This document shows, one piece after another, positions 34,368 to 44,390 of a DNA stretch of 64,000 bases; position 1 is the stretch's first letter, and the number at the start of each line of letters is the position of its first letter. The notes under the pieces were generated by a model. That model was not told the DNA's origin. It made no database searches and saw only the letters and a program-made list of their open reading frames with translations. Position numbers and translations under genes: made by a program. The stretch spans positions 1 to 64,000 of the forward strand of contig JAGXNR010000007.1 of the NCBI GenBank assembly GCA_019894875.1, given 5' to 3'. The stretch comes from Promethearchaeota archaeon. GTDB lineage: Archaea > Asgardarchaeota > Lokiarchaeia > Sigynarchaeales > SOKP01.

Positions 34368-35576
34368 TTATGAGTATAGTCTTGATTCAGCACATTTATC
34401 TCTAGTTTTTTTCATGACTTTATCAATCGCATCAATGAAATCCTTGTTAACTATCATTTCAGCATCTTTTCTTATTGCAAACATACCCGCTTCTGTGGCA
34501 ATTGCTTTTATATCTGCACCCGTTGCACCTTCTGATAAACTTACTAGTTTGTTTATGTCAATTTTTTCTTCTGTACGTAATTTTCTTGTGTGAATCTTAA
34601 AAATAGACTTTCTTGCTTCGTCATTTGGGATAGGAAACTCAATCATTCTATCAAACCTGCCTGGTCTTAGCAAGGCAGGATCTAAAATATCAACTCTGTT
34701 TGTTGCACCTATAATTTTAACATCTCCTCTCATCTCAAAGCCGTCTAATTCACTCAATAATTGCATTAAAGTTCTTTGAACTTCTCTATCTCCAGAAGTG
34801 GCGATTTTTAATCGTTGAGAACCAATAGCATCTAATTCATCAATAAACAATATTGTTGGGGCTTTCTCTTTTGCCATATTAAAAATTTCTCTTACTAATC
34901 GAGCACCTTCTCCAATAAATTTTTGTACCAATTCAGATCCAATGATTCTTATAAATGTGGCTTCTGTCTCATGAGCAACTGCTTTTGCTAGTAAAGTCTT
35001 TCCCGTACCGGGAGGGCCATATAATAATACACCTTTAGGTGGTTCAATTCCTATTCTTTCGAAGAGTTCTGGTTTTTTCAATGGCAATTCGACAGTTTCT
35101 CTGACTTCTTGTAGTTGATCCTCTAAACCTCCAACATCAACATAGGAGATATCAGGAATTGAGTCAATTACTTCCATCCCTTTAACGAATGGATCTAACT
35201 TTGTAGGTAATACCTCCATTATTGCGAATGTTCTCTGATTTAAAGCAACCCTCATCCCCGGGGTTAATTTTTCATTTTTAACTTTTCTACTTGCATTTAC
35301 AACAAAACTTGGTCCAGTTGAGCTTTTCACTATTGCCCTTCCTTTATCATCTATAAAATCAATTATGGTTGCAGAAACTAAAGGAGGTTCCCTTAACCTA
35401 TCAATTTCATTTCTTAAACTATGAAGCTCTTGTTCTAATCTAAGTCGTTCAGTATCCAAAAGTTGCTTTTCAGTTTCTAGATTTCTTAATCTTTTTTCCA
35501 GATGTCGAGTATATGTTATTAGATACTCCCCATCCTTAGTCTCTTCTCTCTTTTTCTTTTCCTTTGTTGCAGTCAA
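34368..35576 (-). CDS. pan: Proteasome-activating nucleotidase (AAA+ ATPase)
   Basis: 402 residues. A coiled coil ([16 protein letters not shown]) leads to an OB domain, then the AAA+ core with Walker A GPPGTGKT and Walker [12 protein letters not shown]. The sensor and arginine-finger region is [13 protein letters not shown]. The chain ends in L-Y-S, which fits the HbYX rule needed to open the 20S gate. It unfolds proteins for the archaeal proteasome. Start is TTG with GGAG upstream; no in-frame ATG precedes the coiled coil. Proteasome subunit genes are not in the window. Confidence 0.95.
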   Translation of the reverse strand: MTATKEKKKREETKDGEYLITYTRHLEKRLRNLETEKQLLDTERLRLEQELHSLRNEIDRLREPPLVSATIIDFIDDKGRAIVKSSTGPSFVVNASRKVKNEKLTPGMRVALNQRTFAIMEVLPTKLDPFVKGMEVIDSIPDISYVDVGGLEDQLQEVRETVELPLKKPELFERIGIEPPKGVLLYGPPGTGKTLLAKAVAHETEATFIRIIGSELVQKFIGEGARLVREIFNMAKEKAPTILFIDELDAIGSQRLKIATSGDREVQRTLMQLLSELDGFEMRGDVKIIGATNRVDILDPALLRPGRFDRMIEFPIPNDEARKSIFKIHTRKLRTEEKIDINKLVSLSEGATGADIKAIATEAGMFAIRKDAEMIVNKDFIDAIDKVMKKTRDKCAESRLYS

Positions 35577-35818
35577 AAATCTTATACTCCTTCTTATCTC
35601 ATTTATATATAATCTTAAGTAAGTATTTACATTTATAATAAACTTTTATTCATTTAAACTTAAGGTTACCTATCTTCTATATGTTAAAAATCTCGATTTT
35701 TAAAAAATTTATAGATTATAAAATATAATGGGCTAAAACCCAAAAATTATAAGAGATTTCCCTTATTATCTCTTAGTAAAGGAAGAATTATTCATTCAAT
35801 ATCACTCGAGATAAGTAA

Positions 35819-36358
35819 ATGCCAAAACCTACATCCATTAAGAATGATAAAGAATGCCAAATATGCGGAAGTATAATTTGGGGAAAAGGTCAAAGAGTTA
35901 TTTTAGAGGGTGCTAGAATTACAGTTTGTCATAATTGCGCTCAGCATGGAACAAAAATCCATGAACCTTCATCATATACTTATGGGAAGAAGCCAATTAA
36001 GAAAAAACCTTACTCTGTACCTAAAAGACAGACTAAAAACCCTGCAACCATTGAAGAATTAGAAATTGTTTCGGATTATGCTAGAAGAGTTAGAAATGCT
36101 AGAAACAACTTTAAACTCAACCAAGATCAGTTTGCTCAAAAATTGAATGAAAAACCATCCTTAATTAGAAGAATAGAAACAGGAAAAGCTGTACCAACAG
36201 TCAAACTCGCTAAAAAAATTCAAAAAATATATAAAATACAATTATTAACAAAATCTGATGAGATGGATTACAATGATCAGGAGAAAAAATTCATGAAAAA
36301 AGTATCAGGAAGTTCCTTAGGAGATATTGCATTTATTAAAAAAAAGCAAAAAGACTAG
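35819..36358 (+). CDS. Multiprotein bridging factor type 1 (MBF1)
   Basis: 179 residues. An N-terminal zinc ribbon (CQICGSIIWGKGQRV then CHNCAQHG) precedes a helix-turn-helix domain with FKLNQDQFAQKLNEKPSLIRRIETGKAVPTVKLAKKI, the archaeal MBF1 arrangement. MBF1 bridges TBP and activators in eukaryotes and associates with ribosomes in archaea. It is divergent from pan and stands alone. ATG start. Confidence 0.93.
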   Translation: MPKPTSIKNDKECQICGSIIWGKGQRVILEGARITVCHNCAQHGTKIHEPSSYTYGKKPIKKKPYSVPKRQTKNPATIEELEIVSDYARRVRNARNNFKLNQDQFAQKLNEKPSLIRRIETGKAVPTVKLAKKIQKIYKIQLLTKSDEMDYNDQEKKFMKKVSGSSLGDIAFIKKKQKD

Positions 36359-36428
36359 AATTCTTGAATTAAGTAAAAAATTAACTCTATTTCAAATGGT
36401 TAATCTTATATCATTATTGTTTCGTTTT

Positions 36429-38459
36429 CTAATTTTTGTTTATTCTTTGAATTTGTATTATAGTAGAGTAGTATGCTCCTGAATACCCTAACTCCTCAGG
36501 AACATCCGAAGTAAAGAAATTAACATTCGGTTGTTCTTCATAAGTAGAGGGCCCTCCTGAATAAATAAGTGCTGTTCCTATCTTTAAATTTTCAAGTTCC
36601 GCTAAAGTATAATGGTCGGAGCCGAATTCATTGGAAACAACAACTTCTTCCCCCACATTTAATTCTAGGGTGCTAATATCTTCTGGGTTTAAAAAAACTT
36701 GGCTAAAATCCATAAAGTACTTAGAATTTAATGGACCTAATTGAGAATGCAAAAAGTGAGAATGAGAAGGTGAAATTAAGACAAATTCATCTAATTTACG
36801 TTGTAGTTTCTGATTTAAGAAATCTTGACCAAAATCAAAACTTAAATTTCCAAATTGAATTTTATGGTTTGGTGTAGGAAATTTAAGATTATTGAAGGGA
36901 ATTTGTTGTTGGTTAAATAGTAAATGATATCCTTTTGTGCGAAGATTTTTACTAATAGTTGATGGTAATATACTTAGAGATTTATGGAATAAATCTTCTT
37001 CTGTTTCCTTGAAAATTGGTGAATTCTCATATACCATTCTTTGGGACAATTGTTGAAAAAATTCATAATTCGACACGCAATCTGGATATGGACAAGGGCC
37101 CCCAATATTTGTTGATAAACTAGGTATGTAATATGGTTTGATTATATCATATGATTCTAAATCAAATTTTGCGGGAATTACAACATCGGCATATTTGGTG
37201 GTTTCGTTTAAAAACATATCTAATACAACTACAAATAAATCCTTCATTAAAAGCGCCTTTCGTAATACATTTTGATTAGGTAAAGAGCTTACTGGATTAA
37301 AATTATACACAAATAGCAATTTATATTCCCCAGAAGATAAAGCTTCACCTAGTTTGATTACTGGAATTTCATTAAAACTAGAAATCGTTGTAGATTGAGT
37401 GATATAATCAAGAAGTGGTTTGACAATAGGATTAATGAAATCACTCTGAGAATAAATTAAACCAGTTCCTCGTTTAGCAATATTACCAAGTAGTATTTGA
37501 ATTGATGCTATAGATTGGACTATTCTCCCACCAAAAAAATCCTTCTGAACCCCATAACCTATCATAAATAATGTTTGGTGTTTATTCGTAACTAAGAGAT
37601 CAACAAATCTCTGATATGTGTCAAAATTGATACCAATTTGAGATATCAGTGCTTTCTCATCAAAATCGTCTAATTTTGAAAATAGGGATAAGTATTGATC
37701 TACATTTTTTTTTAAGAATTCAATATCATGCGCATTCCGCTTAAGTATTGACTTAATTAACAATTTAGCTAATAAATGTTCCGTTCCAGGATAGATTTGA
37801 AGAAAAATATCTGATTTCTTAGCAATTTGAGTGATTCTAGAATCAACAACTACCAACTTGGTTTCATTTTTTATGGATTGTTTTACTAAAAAGTAGGCAT
37901 GAATATTACTCTGTGAAAGATTACTCCCCCAAATCACAATTAAACCAGTAACGGGATCAATAATTTGAAAAGGATTTGATATTGAATACGTTCCAAATAG
38001 TTTTGTTAATCCTGCACATCCACCTTCATTACAGATACCTCCATTAGTAATTGTGGCTCCTAGCTTTGCAAAAAATCTAAGAGGTGAGTATCTGGATATT
38101 AAACCTGAATTTCCAGAATAAAATGTACCAATAATAGATTTTGGATCTCCGGATTCTTTAATATCATATACTTTTTGGGCTATAATGTCTAATGCACTGT
38201 GAGAGGATATGATATTAAAATTATTTCTAGGCTTTTTACTATTTCTTAGTAATGGTTTTTTTATACGCTTTGAATGATAGAGTAAATCTTGTCTTCGGGT
38301 ATATTTTGGACAGAAAAAACCATTGGTGAAAGGATGACTCTTTAGGGGAGTAGCATGTATAAATTTTTGTTCTTGTGCATCGTCAATCCACAATCCATTG
38401 AATACACAAGCCCCATAGCAATCTTTTGTGCATGTTCCAAATCTATTTTTTTTTTTCAT
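36429..38459 (-). CDS. Molybdopterin-dependent oxidoreductase (formate dehydrogenase/polysulfide reductase type)
   Basis: 676 residues. Cluster cysteines C10, C14 and C18, plus C50, form the [4Fe-4S] site of the bis-MGD family. The metal-ligand position reads GGICNEGGCAGL (C143), which aligns with the VCHGPSVAGL motif of formate dehydrogenase, so the ligand is probably cysteine. The last 100 residues are the molybdopterin-binding domain. No signal peptide, iron-sulfur subunit or membrane anchor is adjacent, so it is probably cytosolic and works with an unknown partner. Substrate not determined. Confidence 0.85.
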   Translation of the reverse strand: MKKKNRFGTCTKDCYGACVFNGLWIDDAQEQKFIHATPLKSHPFTNGFFCPKYTRRQDLLYHSKRIKKPLLRNSKKPRNNFNIISSHSALDIIAQKVYDIKESGDPKSIIGTFYSGNSGLISRYSPLRFFAKLGATITNGGICNEGGCAGLTKLFGTYSISNPFQIIDPVTGLIVIWGSNLSQSNIHAYFLVKQSIKNETKLVVVDSRITQIAKKSDIFLQIYPGTEHLLAKLLIKSILKRNAHDIEFLKKNVDQYLSLFSKLDDFDEKALISQIGINFDTYQRFVDLLVTNKHQTLFMIGYGVQKDFFGGRIVQSIASIQILLGNIAKRGTGLIYSQSDFINPIVKPLLDYITQSTTISSFNEIPVIKLGEALSSGEYKLLFVYNFNPVSSLPNQNVLRKALLMKDLFVVVLDMFLNETTKYADVVIPAKFDLESYDIIKPYYIPSLSTNIGGPCPYPDCVSNYEFFQQLSQRMVYENSPIFKETEEDLFHKSLSILPSTISKNLRTKGYHLLFNQQQIPFNNLKFPTPNHKIQFGNLSFDFGQDFLNQKLQRKLDEFVLISPSHSHFLHSQLGPLNSKYFMDFSQVFLNPEDISTLELNVGEEVVVSNEFGSDHYTLAELENLKIGTALIYSGGPSTYEEQPNVNFFTSDVPEELGYSGAYYSTIIQIQRINKN

Positions 38460-38532
38460 AAAATAGCTTCAAACTAGATAATAAATTCTTGTGAATGAAT
38501 GAACAACTAAATTTAATATCCCTGTTCCTCTT

Positions 38533-39108
38533 TTAATCAACTGAAATCTTAATTTTCTGAATCATAGCGATTCTACTTTTTAAGAAATCAATAATTTTCT
38601 TGTTATCTTGAGCTTCTAAGGGGCTTCCACAATCTGGGCATCTAAAGTTAAGTTCAAAAGCTTCATCAAATTTAAACTTTTTATTTTTATTTTGGCAAGA
38701 GGAACAGAAGAAGAAATAATTGTTCTCTTCAAAACTGAGTCTCTCTCTTAATTTTGAATCTAACAGGTTTTTTTTTTCGACAAGAATCTCTTCGAGTAAA
38801 TCGAATTCATGCCACCAATAATAAATAAACCAACCTGTAGATTTATCCCTTATTCTTCTAAATTGCGCTAATTTTTCCGAATATAACTTATAGAGTGTTT
38901 TCCGTACAGAATTCAATTTCAAAAATTCCTTATCATCAGGTTCAAAATCGATTTCCGTATCCTTAATCCGTTCTTTTATATTTTCTGTAATATCCTCATC
39001 GGTTATGTCTTTGGATTCAGAATTTAAGAGTTCTGATCCTACATAAATCGCGATCTCCCCACCAATTATATATAGAAGACTTTTTAACGCGGAATTTAAT
39101 TCTTTAAT
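38533..39108 (-). CDS. tfe: Transcription factor E (TFE alpha), apparent ATT start
   Basis: 191 residues. The winged-helix part (IKELNSALKSLLYIIGGEI to SVRKTLYKLY) is followed by IRDKSTGWFIYYWW and a zinc ribbon (CSSCQNKN...CPDCG). TFE helps open promoters with TBP, TFB and RNA polymerase. There is no ATG, GTG or TTG before the winged helix: the first is a TTG at 38922, which would remove that domain. ATT at 39106-39108 lies eight bases after GAGGT (39115-39119), so it is the chosen start. A TAA in this frame directly follows ATG-ATG at 39124-39132, blocking a normal start. Confidence 0.75.
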   Translation of the reverse strand: MKELNSALKSLLYIIGGEIAIYVGSELLNSESKDITDEDITENIKERIKDTEIDFEPDDKEFLKLNSVRKTLYKLYSEKLAQFRRIRDKSTGWFIYYWWHEFDLLEEILVEKKNLLDSKLRERLSFEENNYFFFCSSCQNKNKKFKFDEAFELNFRCPDCGSPLEAQDNKKIIDFLKSRIAMIQKIKISVD

Positions 39109-39212
39109 GTATCTTGACCTCGTTTACATCATAGTAGTAAATTGATAATTAAATATCTTTTATTAAAATTAAATTTTTTTAAAAATTATAAAGAAAATTT
39201 ATACTTCAATTA

Positions 39213-39989
39213 TTAAACGGAAAGAGAATATTGTTTTTCTATTACTTCATCATCAATGCTTAATGAACGAAAGAGTTTACCTTTTCTAATTGCTAGTATT
39301 CGTTTTAATCCCCAATTATCTATATGATCTGGTAGAATAATATCTTGTATTTTATAATTATTCTTGATTATGATCGTTTTCCATTTTGTGGGAATTTCTG
39401 ATATGAAATCATTTAATGTTAATTTCATTACCATACTTAAGTTCTTCTCGTTATTATTGATAATTCCAGTACAAAATCCAATTCTTTTGCTTAGGTCATC
39501 TTCCTCTACTTTTTTCTTAGAGGGTTGAGGAATTTTTTTTTTAGTTGTTACTTTGCAGGTAGGATTAAGATTGAAAGAAATTAAATAATAACTTGTCTTT
39601 CTAAAAGCTTCGATACTCTCTAATAACATTTTTTGAGTAATATTACTTTGAATATTAGCCTTAAAATTCTTGGTTTCACCAGTTGACTTTTTCAGATTCC
39701 ATTCAAACCCTAAATTTGTAATTAAATCACTTATATCACTCCCAGAGATTAAGATTCCGTTTATTTCGACATCATCTTCGGAAATAGTGTTTGCTACGAC
39801 TTCAAGAATTAAATCCTCATATTCATGACTTCCTTTTAGAGTTATACGTGGGCTGGATTTTGTGATTTTTAACGCAGGGCCAATAAAGTCTCCTTTTGAA
39901 TATCTATAAAAATGACGATGAACATCTATATGTTGTTTTGCAGGATCTTCCAGAATAGGAGATTCTACTAATTTTTTTAGGAAATGCAT
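39213..39989 (-). CDS. Unrecognised protein upstream of TFE
   Basis: 258 residues, no cysteine cluster or membrane helix. The first 45 residues (KQHIDVHRHFYRYSKGDFIGPALKI) are histidine-rich and could bind metal or RNA, followed by strands (ITLKGSHEYEDLILEVVANTI). A lysine-rich patch (TTKKKIPQPSKKKVEEDD) sits at about residues 150-170. It is probably in one transcript with TFE (105 bases between). No function is proposed; this gene is worth study because of its position with a basal transcription factor. Confidence 0.65.
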   Translation of the reverse strand: MHFLKKLVESPILEDPAKQHIDVHRHFYRYSKGDFIGPALKITKSSPRITLKGSHEYEDLILEVVANTISEDDVEINGILISGSDISDLITNLGFEWNLKKSTGETKNFKANIQSNITQKMLLESIEAFRKTSYYLISFNLNPTCKVTTKKKIPQPSKKKVEEDDLSKRIGFCTGIINNNEKNLSMVMKLTLNDFISEIPTKWKTIIIKNNYKIQDIILPDHIDNWGLKRILAIRKGKLFRSLSIDDEVIEKQYSLSV

Positions 39990-40144
39990 ATTTATCTATG
40001 AAGAAGTTTTATTGAAAATTAATATATTTATTGTTTATTAAATTACAAAAATAAGGTATTTTAAATTTTATTCATAATAAAATTAAAAAAAAATAATTCA
40101 TAAATTTATAGTATTATCTTAAAAAAAAAAAATGGCAACTTTAT

Positions 40145-40345
40145 ATGGCAGAATTTCCTTCTTTAACATTATGGCTTTTGGCGTGGATCTTTCTTTTTAT
40201 TGGGTTAATAAGTCTGGTAGTTTTGGTAATATATACTAGATATGGGCGGGAAAAATCAGTTCGCCTATCAGTGATTAGTATTGTAATATCTGCGACATTA
40301 TTAGGATTCTCTATTCACTTCTTTTTACTAAATTTTGGTATTTAG
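40145..40345 (+). CDS. Small two-helix membrane protein
   Basis: 66 residues with two hydrophobic segments (about 7-28 and 41-63) separated by a basic turn (TRYGREKSVRLS) that suggests a cytoplasmic loop. It has no other motif. It is followed on the same strand, 120 bases later, by another membrane protein gene. Unknown function; coding is likely but cannot be proved from length. Confidence 0.5.
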   Translation: MAEFPSLTLWLLAWIFLFIGLISLVVLVIYTRYGREKSVRLSVISIVISATLLGFSIHFFLLNFGI

Positions 40346-40465
40346 TCTTCGCAGTTAAACAGAGTAATACTTTTTCTTTAATCTTAATATTTAAAAACAA
40401 GAAAAGTTTTCATCTCATAAATAAAATTTCTTCAACATACTTATAAATAAAAAAAGGTATATAAA

Positions 40466-40891
40466 ATGCTGTTTCAAGCAGAAGATGCATTACTATTTAT
40501 ATTATGGCTTGTTTTAGCGACGGTAATAGTAACCTTGATTATCTATATTGCTGTATTAGTCATTGTGTCAAAAACTAGAGCTTCAGACAAGAAATTTCTA
40601 ATTCTATTGTTAGGATTTATCTGTGTATTGATTATTCCAATAATTCTTTCAGCGATAGATGCCGTGTTAGGAGCTATAGGAGATGTCATCGATTTCAGTG
40701 GACAAAATCATTTGCCCAGATTAACCCCAATTATCGGTTTTCTTATTATATTAATACTCGTTAAATTTTTAATAGATATTGCATGGGATCAGGCTGTATG
40801 GATATCATTATTAACGCTGTTTATTCTCTTCCTCTTATACACTATGGTACCAGAGCTTTATAATTTTCTTCAATTTGGGATAATATTTTAA
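40466..40891 (+). CDS. Small membrane protein, four predicted helices
   Basis: 141 residues with hydrophobic segments at about residues 10-34, 46-68, 84-104 and 112-130. A basic turn (SKTRASDKKF) lies between the first two. It has no family motif I recognise. A T9 run (40921-40929) follows the stop and fits a terminator. It converges with rpoB. Confidence 0.6.
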   Translation: MLFQAEDALLFILWLVLATVIVTLIIYIAVLVIVSKTRASDKKFLILLLGFICVLIIPIILSAIDAVLGAIGDVIDFSGQNHLPRLTPIIGFLIILILVKFLIDIAWDQAVWISLLTLFILFLLYTMVPELYNFLQFGIIF

Positions 40892-40920
40892 AACAAGAAA
40901 AAAATCCAAATTTAATCCCT

Positions 40921-40929
40921 TTTTTTTTT
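40921..40929 (+). terminator. T9 terminator tract
   Basis: Nine T residues on the plus strand 30 bases after the membrane protein stop, with more Ts nearby. Consistent with archaeal intrinsic termination. Not on the correct strand for rpoB. Confidence 0.4.
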
Positions 40930-40973
40930 AACTATTCTAAATAAAGTTGTAAAATTTAAAGAAAAAGGTACAA

Positions 40974-43900
40974 TCATATCTTCTCTTTTAATTTAAGTCG
41001 TGGTGCCAAACCAAGAGACATCATTTCTTGAAGTAATAGTTTAAAAGCATATGAACATACAACCTTTGAAATTATAGTTCCTTCTCCGCAAACAGGGCAA
41101 TATCGTTTATCACGATTTCGGTCATAAACTGCCAACAGTCCACATTTTTCACAAACTAATATTACAGTTCGATCTGATTCATCTAGTAATCTTTCTTTTA
41201 ATAATAAAGCTGAACCATGACCTACAAGGCAATCTCGCTCCATCTCTCCAAACCGTAAACCTCCTTCTCTTGCTCTTCCTTCTGTTGGTTGCCTAGTTAA
41301 TATTTGGACCGGTCCACGAGCCCTAGCATGGAGTTTATCAGCAACTAAATGATATAATTTTTGATAATATATTGGTGCGCAATAAATACCCGCTTCATAT
41401 TTTTCACCAGTTATACCATTATACATTACTTCCCTCCCATTAAATTCAAATCCCGCACCCACCAATTGCTCTTGGAGCTTAGTAATATCTGTCCACTCAA
41501 ACGCAGTAGCATCCCCTAATTTTCCATTGACGCATGCAATTTTACCACTAATACCCTCAAATAATTGTCCTAAAGTCATTCTTGAGGGCATCGCATGTGG
41601 ATTAACAATAATATCCGGAATCACTCCTGATGATGTGAACGGCATATCCGATTGTTCTACTATCAATCCAAGAACTCCTTTTTGCCCATGGCGAGATGAA
41701 AACTTATCCCCTAATTCTGGTATTCTTAAGTCTCTTACTTTTATTTTAACTAGTTTATTTCCATCAACAGTTTCTGAAATTATGACTGTATCTACAATTC
41801 CTTGTTCATTATGTCTCATGTTTTTCGATGTTTCCCGTCTGTTTGGTTGCATGAGCTCAAATTCTTCATAGGATTTTATAAATCTTGGCGGTGAAGTTCT
41901 ACCTATTAAAACATCTCCTCCATTTACTTGAGTTTCGGGTTCAATAATCCCATCTTCTTCAGATAGCAGGCGATAAGATTCAGCGGATTTAAATCCTCTA
42001 ACACCTCTCTCAGGGATCTCAAACTTGTCAACTTCTCCTCCGGGATATTTTCTTTCCTCAGCATCATATGTTCTAAAGAAATGACTGCGAGCAAGACCTC
42101 TCTCAATTGAGGCTTTATTAATAATTATCGCATCTTCTATATTAAAACCTTCAAAGCTCATCATACCAATAATAAAATTTTGTCCTGCGGGGCGTTTATT
42201 AATTCCAATAATCTCCATCGGACTTGTTTTTACTAAAGGTTGTTGAGGATAATGTAAAGTATGACCTCTTGTGTCAAGTCTTAAATGCATATTTGCTGCC
42301 CATAATCCTAAGGCTTGTTTTACCATTCCTGCTTCGTAAGTATTTCTTGGTGATTGATTATGTTCCGGAAAAGGAATAATTGATGCGCAAATTCCAAGAA
42401 TGGCCGCTGGTGAAGTTTCTAAATGAGTGTGCTCTGTTGTTATATCCTCCTCAAACATAGCGATGTAAGCGTTTTCTTCTTCTTCTGCATCAAGATATTC
42501 AATTACACCTTTTAGGACTAAATCTGACCATTGATATTTATTTTGTTTTAATTTTTCAATATCATCCTTACCAATCAATAGTTTTTTGTTTTTTAATACA
42601 AAAAGTGGTCTTGTCGCTCTTCCCGCATCACAATTAATTTGAATTTCTTTAGAATCATGGTAATAGCCAATATTTACATGTTGTCCTATTTCTCCTTTTC
42701 TTCTTTTTTCTCTAAGTTGTCTGATAAAAGGGTTATATTGTTGATGGACACCAACAAGTTTTCCGTTTAGAAATACTTTTACCTTGTCTCCTTTTACATT
42801 TTTAACTTCATTTATTGGAATAACTCCTAAATCAATTAGTATATTTTCAATTATTCTCTCATCAGCTCCGACAGAAATTATTGAAGCTAAACCAAGATTT
42901 TTAACCAAACCACAGTTTGGACCTTCAGGAGTTTCTGCAGGACAGATTTTTCCCCATTGAGTTGGATGAAGATCTCTAGCCTCAAAATGAGGTTGACTAC
43001 GACTCAATGGAGAGATAACTCTCCTTAAATGACTTAAAGTTCCCACATGGTTGTTTCTATTTAATAATTGGCTTACCCCTGCCTTACCTCCTACCCAATT
43101 CCCAGTCGCTAACGCATGTCTAATTCTTTCTGTAATTACATCTGCTCTAACTGCTGTTTTAATGTTTGGTGCTCTTCCTCGAACAGCTGTCCTTTCTAGT
43201 TGATATTTAATATCTTTTACAAGATTTAAAAAAGCCACTCTAAATAAAGATGTAAATAATTCTCCAGCTAGTTTTAATCTTTTATTGGCATAGTGATCTT
43301 TATCATCTGGTTCTCGGAATCCTTGAGCAAGTTCCATTACTTTTTGTGCCATCTGCCCTAAATAATATGCCTTTTTTATCCTGTCTTCTTCATCGTTACC
43401 AATATGTGGTAAAAGATATCTGTCTAAAACTTGAAGTGCTCTTCTTATACGATAGTCTTTTGTTTGGCCAATTGCTACTCTTTTTCCGATATAATCGAGA
43501 GCATTTTGTTGAGATTTCTCTGGATCTCTGAGTACTTGGATCTCAGAGGCTACATCTATTACTGGGATTAATTCCTTTTGAATTTCCTCATTTTCCGATA
43601 TAGCTTCAAAAATCTCTCTATCCGAATGTAATCCCAAAGCTCTCATAAGAATGGCTAAAGGAATTTTACCAGGAACAGAAGGAAATGAAACTCGTAGATT
43701 CCCATCCTTTTTTCTTTCAATAGTTACAGGCGCTCTGAAACCACTTCTAGTTGAAAACACTTTTGCTTGGTGAGTAGCACTGGAACTCCTACTTGCTTCT
43801 TCTGCTAGTATTCTATTAGGAGCTAAATCTTCTTGGGTTACAAGCACTCGTTCTGTCCCATTTATTATGAAATATCCTCCAGGATCGAGGGGATCCTCAC

Positions 43901-44345
43901 CCTTGTTGATCAATTCTTGCTCAGTTAAACTCTCTAATGGACATCGGCAACTTTTTAGCATTATAGGAATTTTTCCTATATATATATCTAGAGTTTCTTC
44001 AGCTTCCTCTCTTTGCGTACGCTCATCTATCGTAATTGGAGTCATTTCTAATGTAATATCTGCTGCATAACTTAATTCTCTTATTCTCGCTTCAATGGGT
44101 GTAATTTCCATAGTAGCTCCGTCAGCTTCCCTAACTTTAGGTATCCCTACTTTAATTTTACCGAACTTTATTTTAAAACCAGGTATATCAGGGATTACTT
44201 CTGCTGACTCATCAACTATCGCCTGCATTTCATATTCAATGAAACCATTATATGAGTCTAAATGCTGACGAACTAAACCTTTTTCATCGAATAAACTTTT
44301 TAATACAATCCATTTATCTTCATTTGATAACTTTTCTGAACTCAA
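40974..44345 (-). CDS. rpoB: DNA-directed RNA polymerase subunit B
   Basis: 1123 residues, a single unsplit B subunit (not divided into B' and B'' as in many methanogens). Core motifs are QWGKICPAETPEGPNCGLVKNLG, KFSSRHGQKGV and the C-terminal zinc site CEKCGLLAVYDRNRDKRYCPVCG. It starts with TTG. Directly upstream on the same strand is rpoH (45 bases), the usual archaeal order, but rpoA1 and rpoA2, which normally follow rpoB, are not present downstream. So the RNA polymerase operon is broken here. Confidence 0.97.
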   Translation of the reverse strand: MSSEKLSNEDKWIVLKSLFDEKGLVRQHLDSYNGFIEYEMQAIVDESAEVIPDIPGFKIKFGKIKVGIPKVREADGATMEITPIEARIRELSYAADITLEMTPITIDERTQREEAEETLDIYIGKIPIMLKSCRCPLESLTEQELINKGEDPLDPGGYFIINGTERVLVTQEDLAPNRILAEEASRSSSATHQAKVFSTRSGFRAPVTIERKKDGNLRVSFPSVPGKIPLAILMRALGLHSDREIFEAISENEEIQKELIPVIDVASEIQVLRDPEKSQQNALDYIGKRVAIGQTKDYRIRRALQVLDRYLLPHIGNDEEDRIKKAYYLGQMAQKVMELAQGFREPDDKDHYANKRLKLAGELFTSLFRVAFLNLVKDIKYQLERTAVRGRAPNIKTAVRADVITERIRHALATGNWVGGKAGVSQLLNRNNHVGTLSHLRRVISPLSRSQPHFEARDLHPTQWGKICPAETPEGPNCGLVKNLGLASIISVGADERIIENILIDLGVIPINEVKNVKGDKVKVFLNGKLVGVHQQYNPFIRQLREKRRKGEIGQHVNIGYYHDSKEIQINCDAGRATRPLFVLKNKKLLIGKDDIEKLKQNKYQWSDLVLKGVIEYLDAEEEENAYIAMFEEDITTEHTHLETSPAAILGICASIIPFPEHNQSPRNTYEAGMVKQALGLWAANMHLRLDTRGHTLHYPQQPLVKTSPMEIIGINKRPAGQNFIIGMMSFEGFNIEDAIIINKASIERGLARSHFFRTYDAEERKYPGGEVDKFEIPERGVRGFKSAESYRLLSEEDGIIEPETQVNGGDVLIGRTSPPRFIKSYEEFELMQPNRRETSKNMRHNEQGIVDTVIISETVDGNKLVKIKVRDLRIPELGDKFSSRHGQKGVLGLIVEQSDMPFTSSGVIPDIIVNPHAMPSRMTLGQLFEGISGKIACVNGKLGDATAFEWTDITKLQEQLVGAGFEFNGREVMYNGITGEKYEAGIYCAPIYYQKLYHLVADKLHARARGPVQILTRQPTEGRAREGGLRFGEMERDCLVGHGSALLLKERLLDESDRTVILVCEKCGLLAVYDRNRDKRYCPVCGEGTIISKVVCSYAFKLLLQEMMSLGLAPRLKLKEKI

Positions 44346-44390
44346 TGTTAATCATTCCATATATAATATTAACTTTAATAAAAAAATCAT

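Noticed and set aside
38533..38922. TFE starting at the TTG at 38922
   Set aside because: It would remove the winged-helix domain that is open and conserved-looking upstream.
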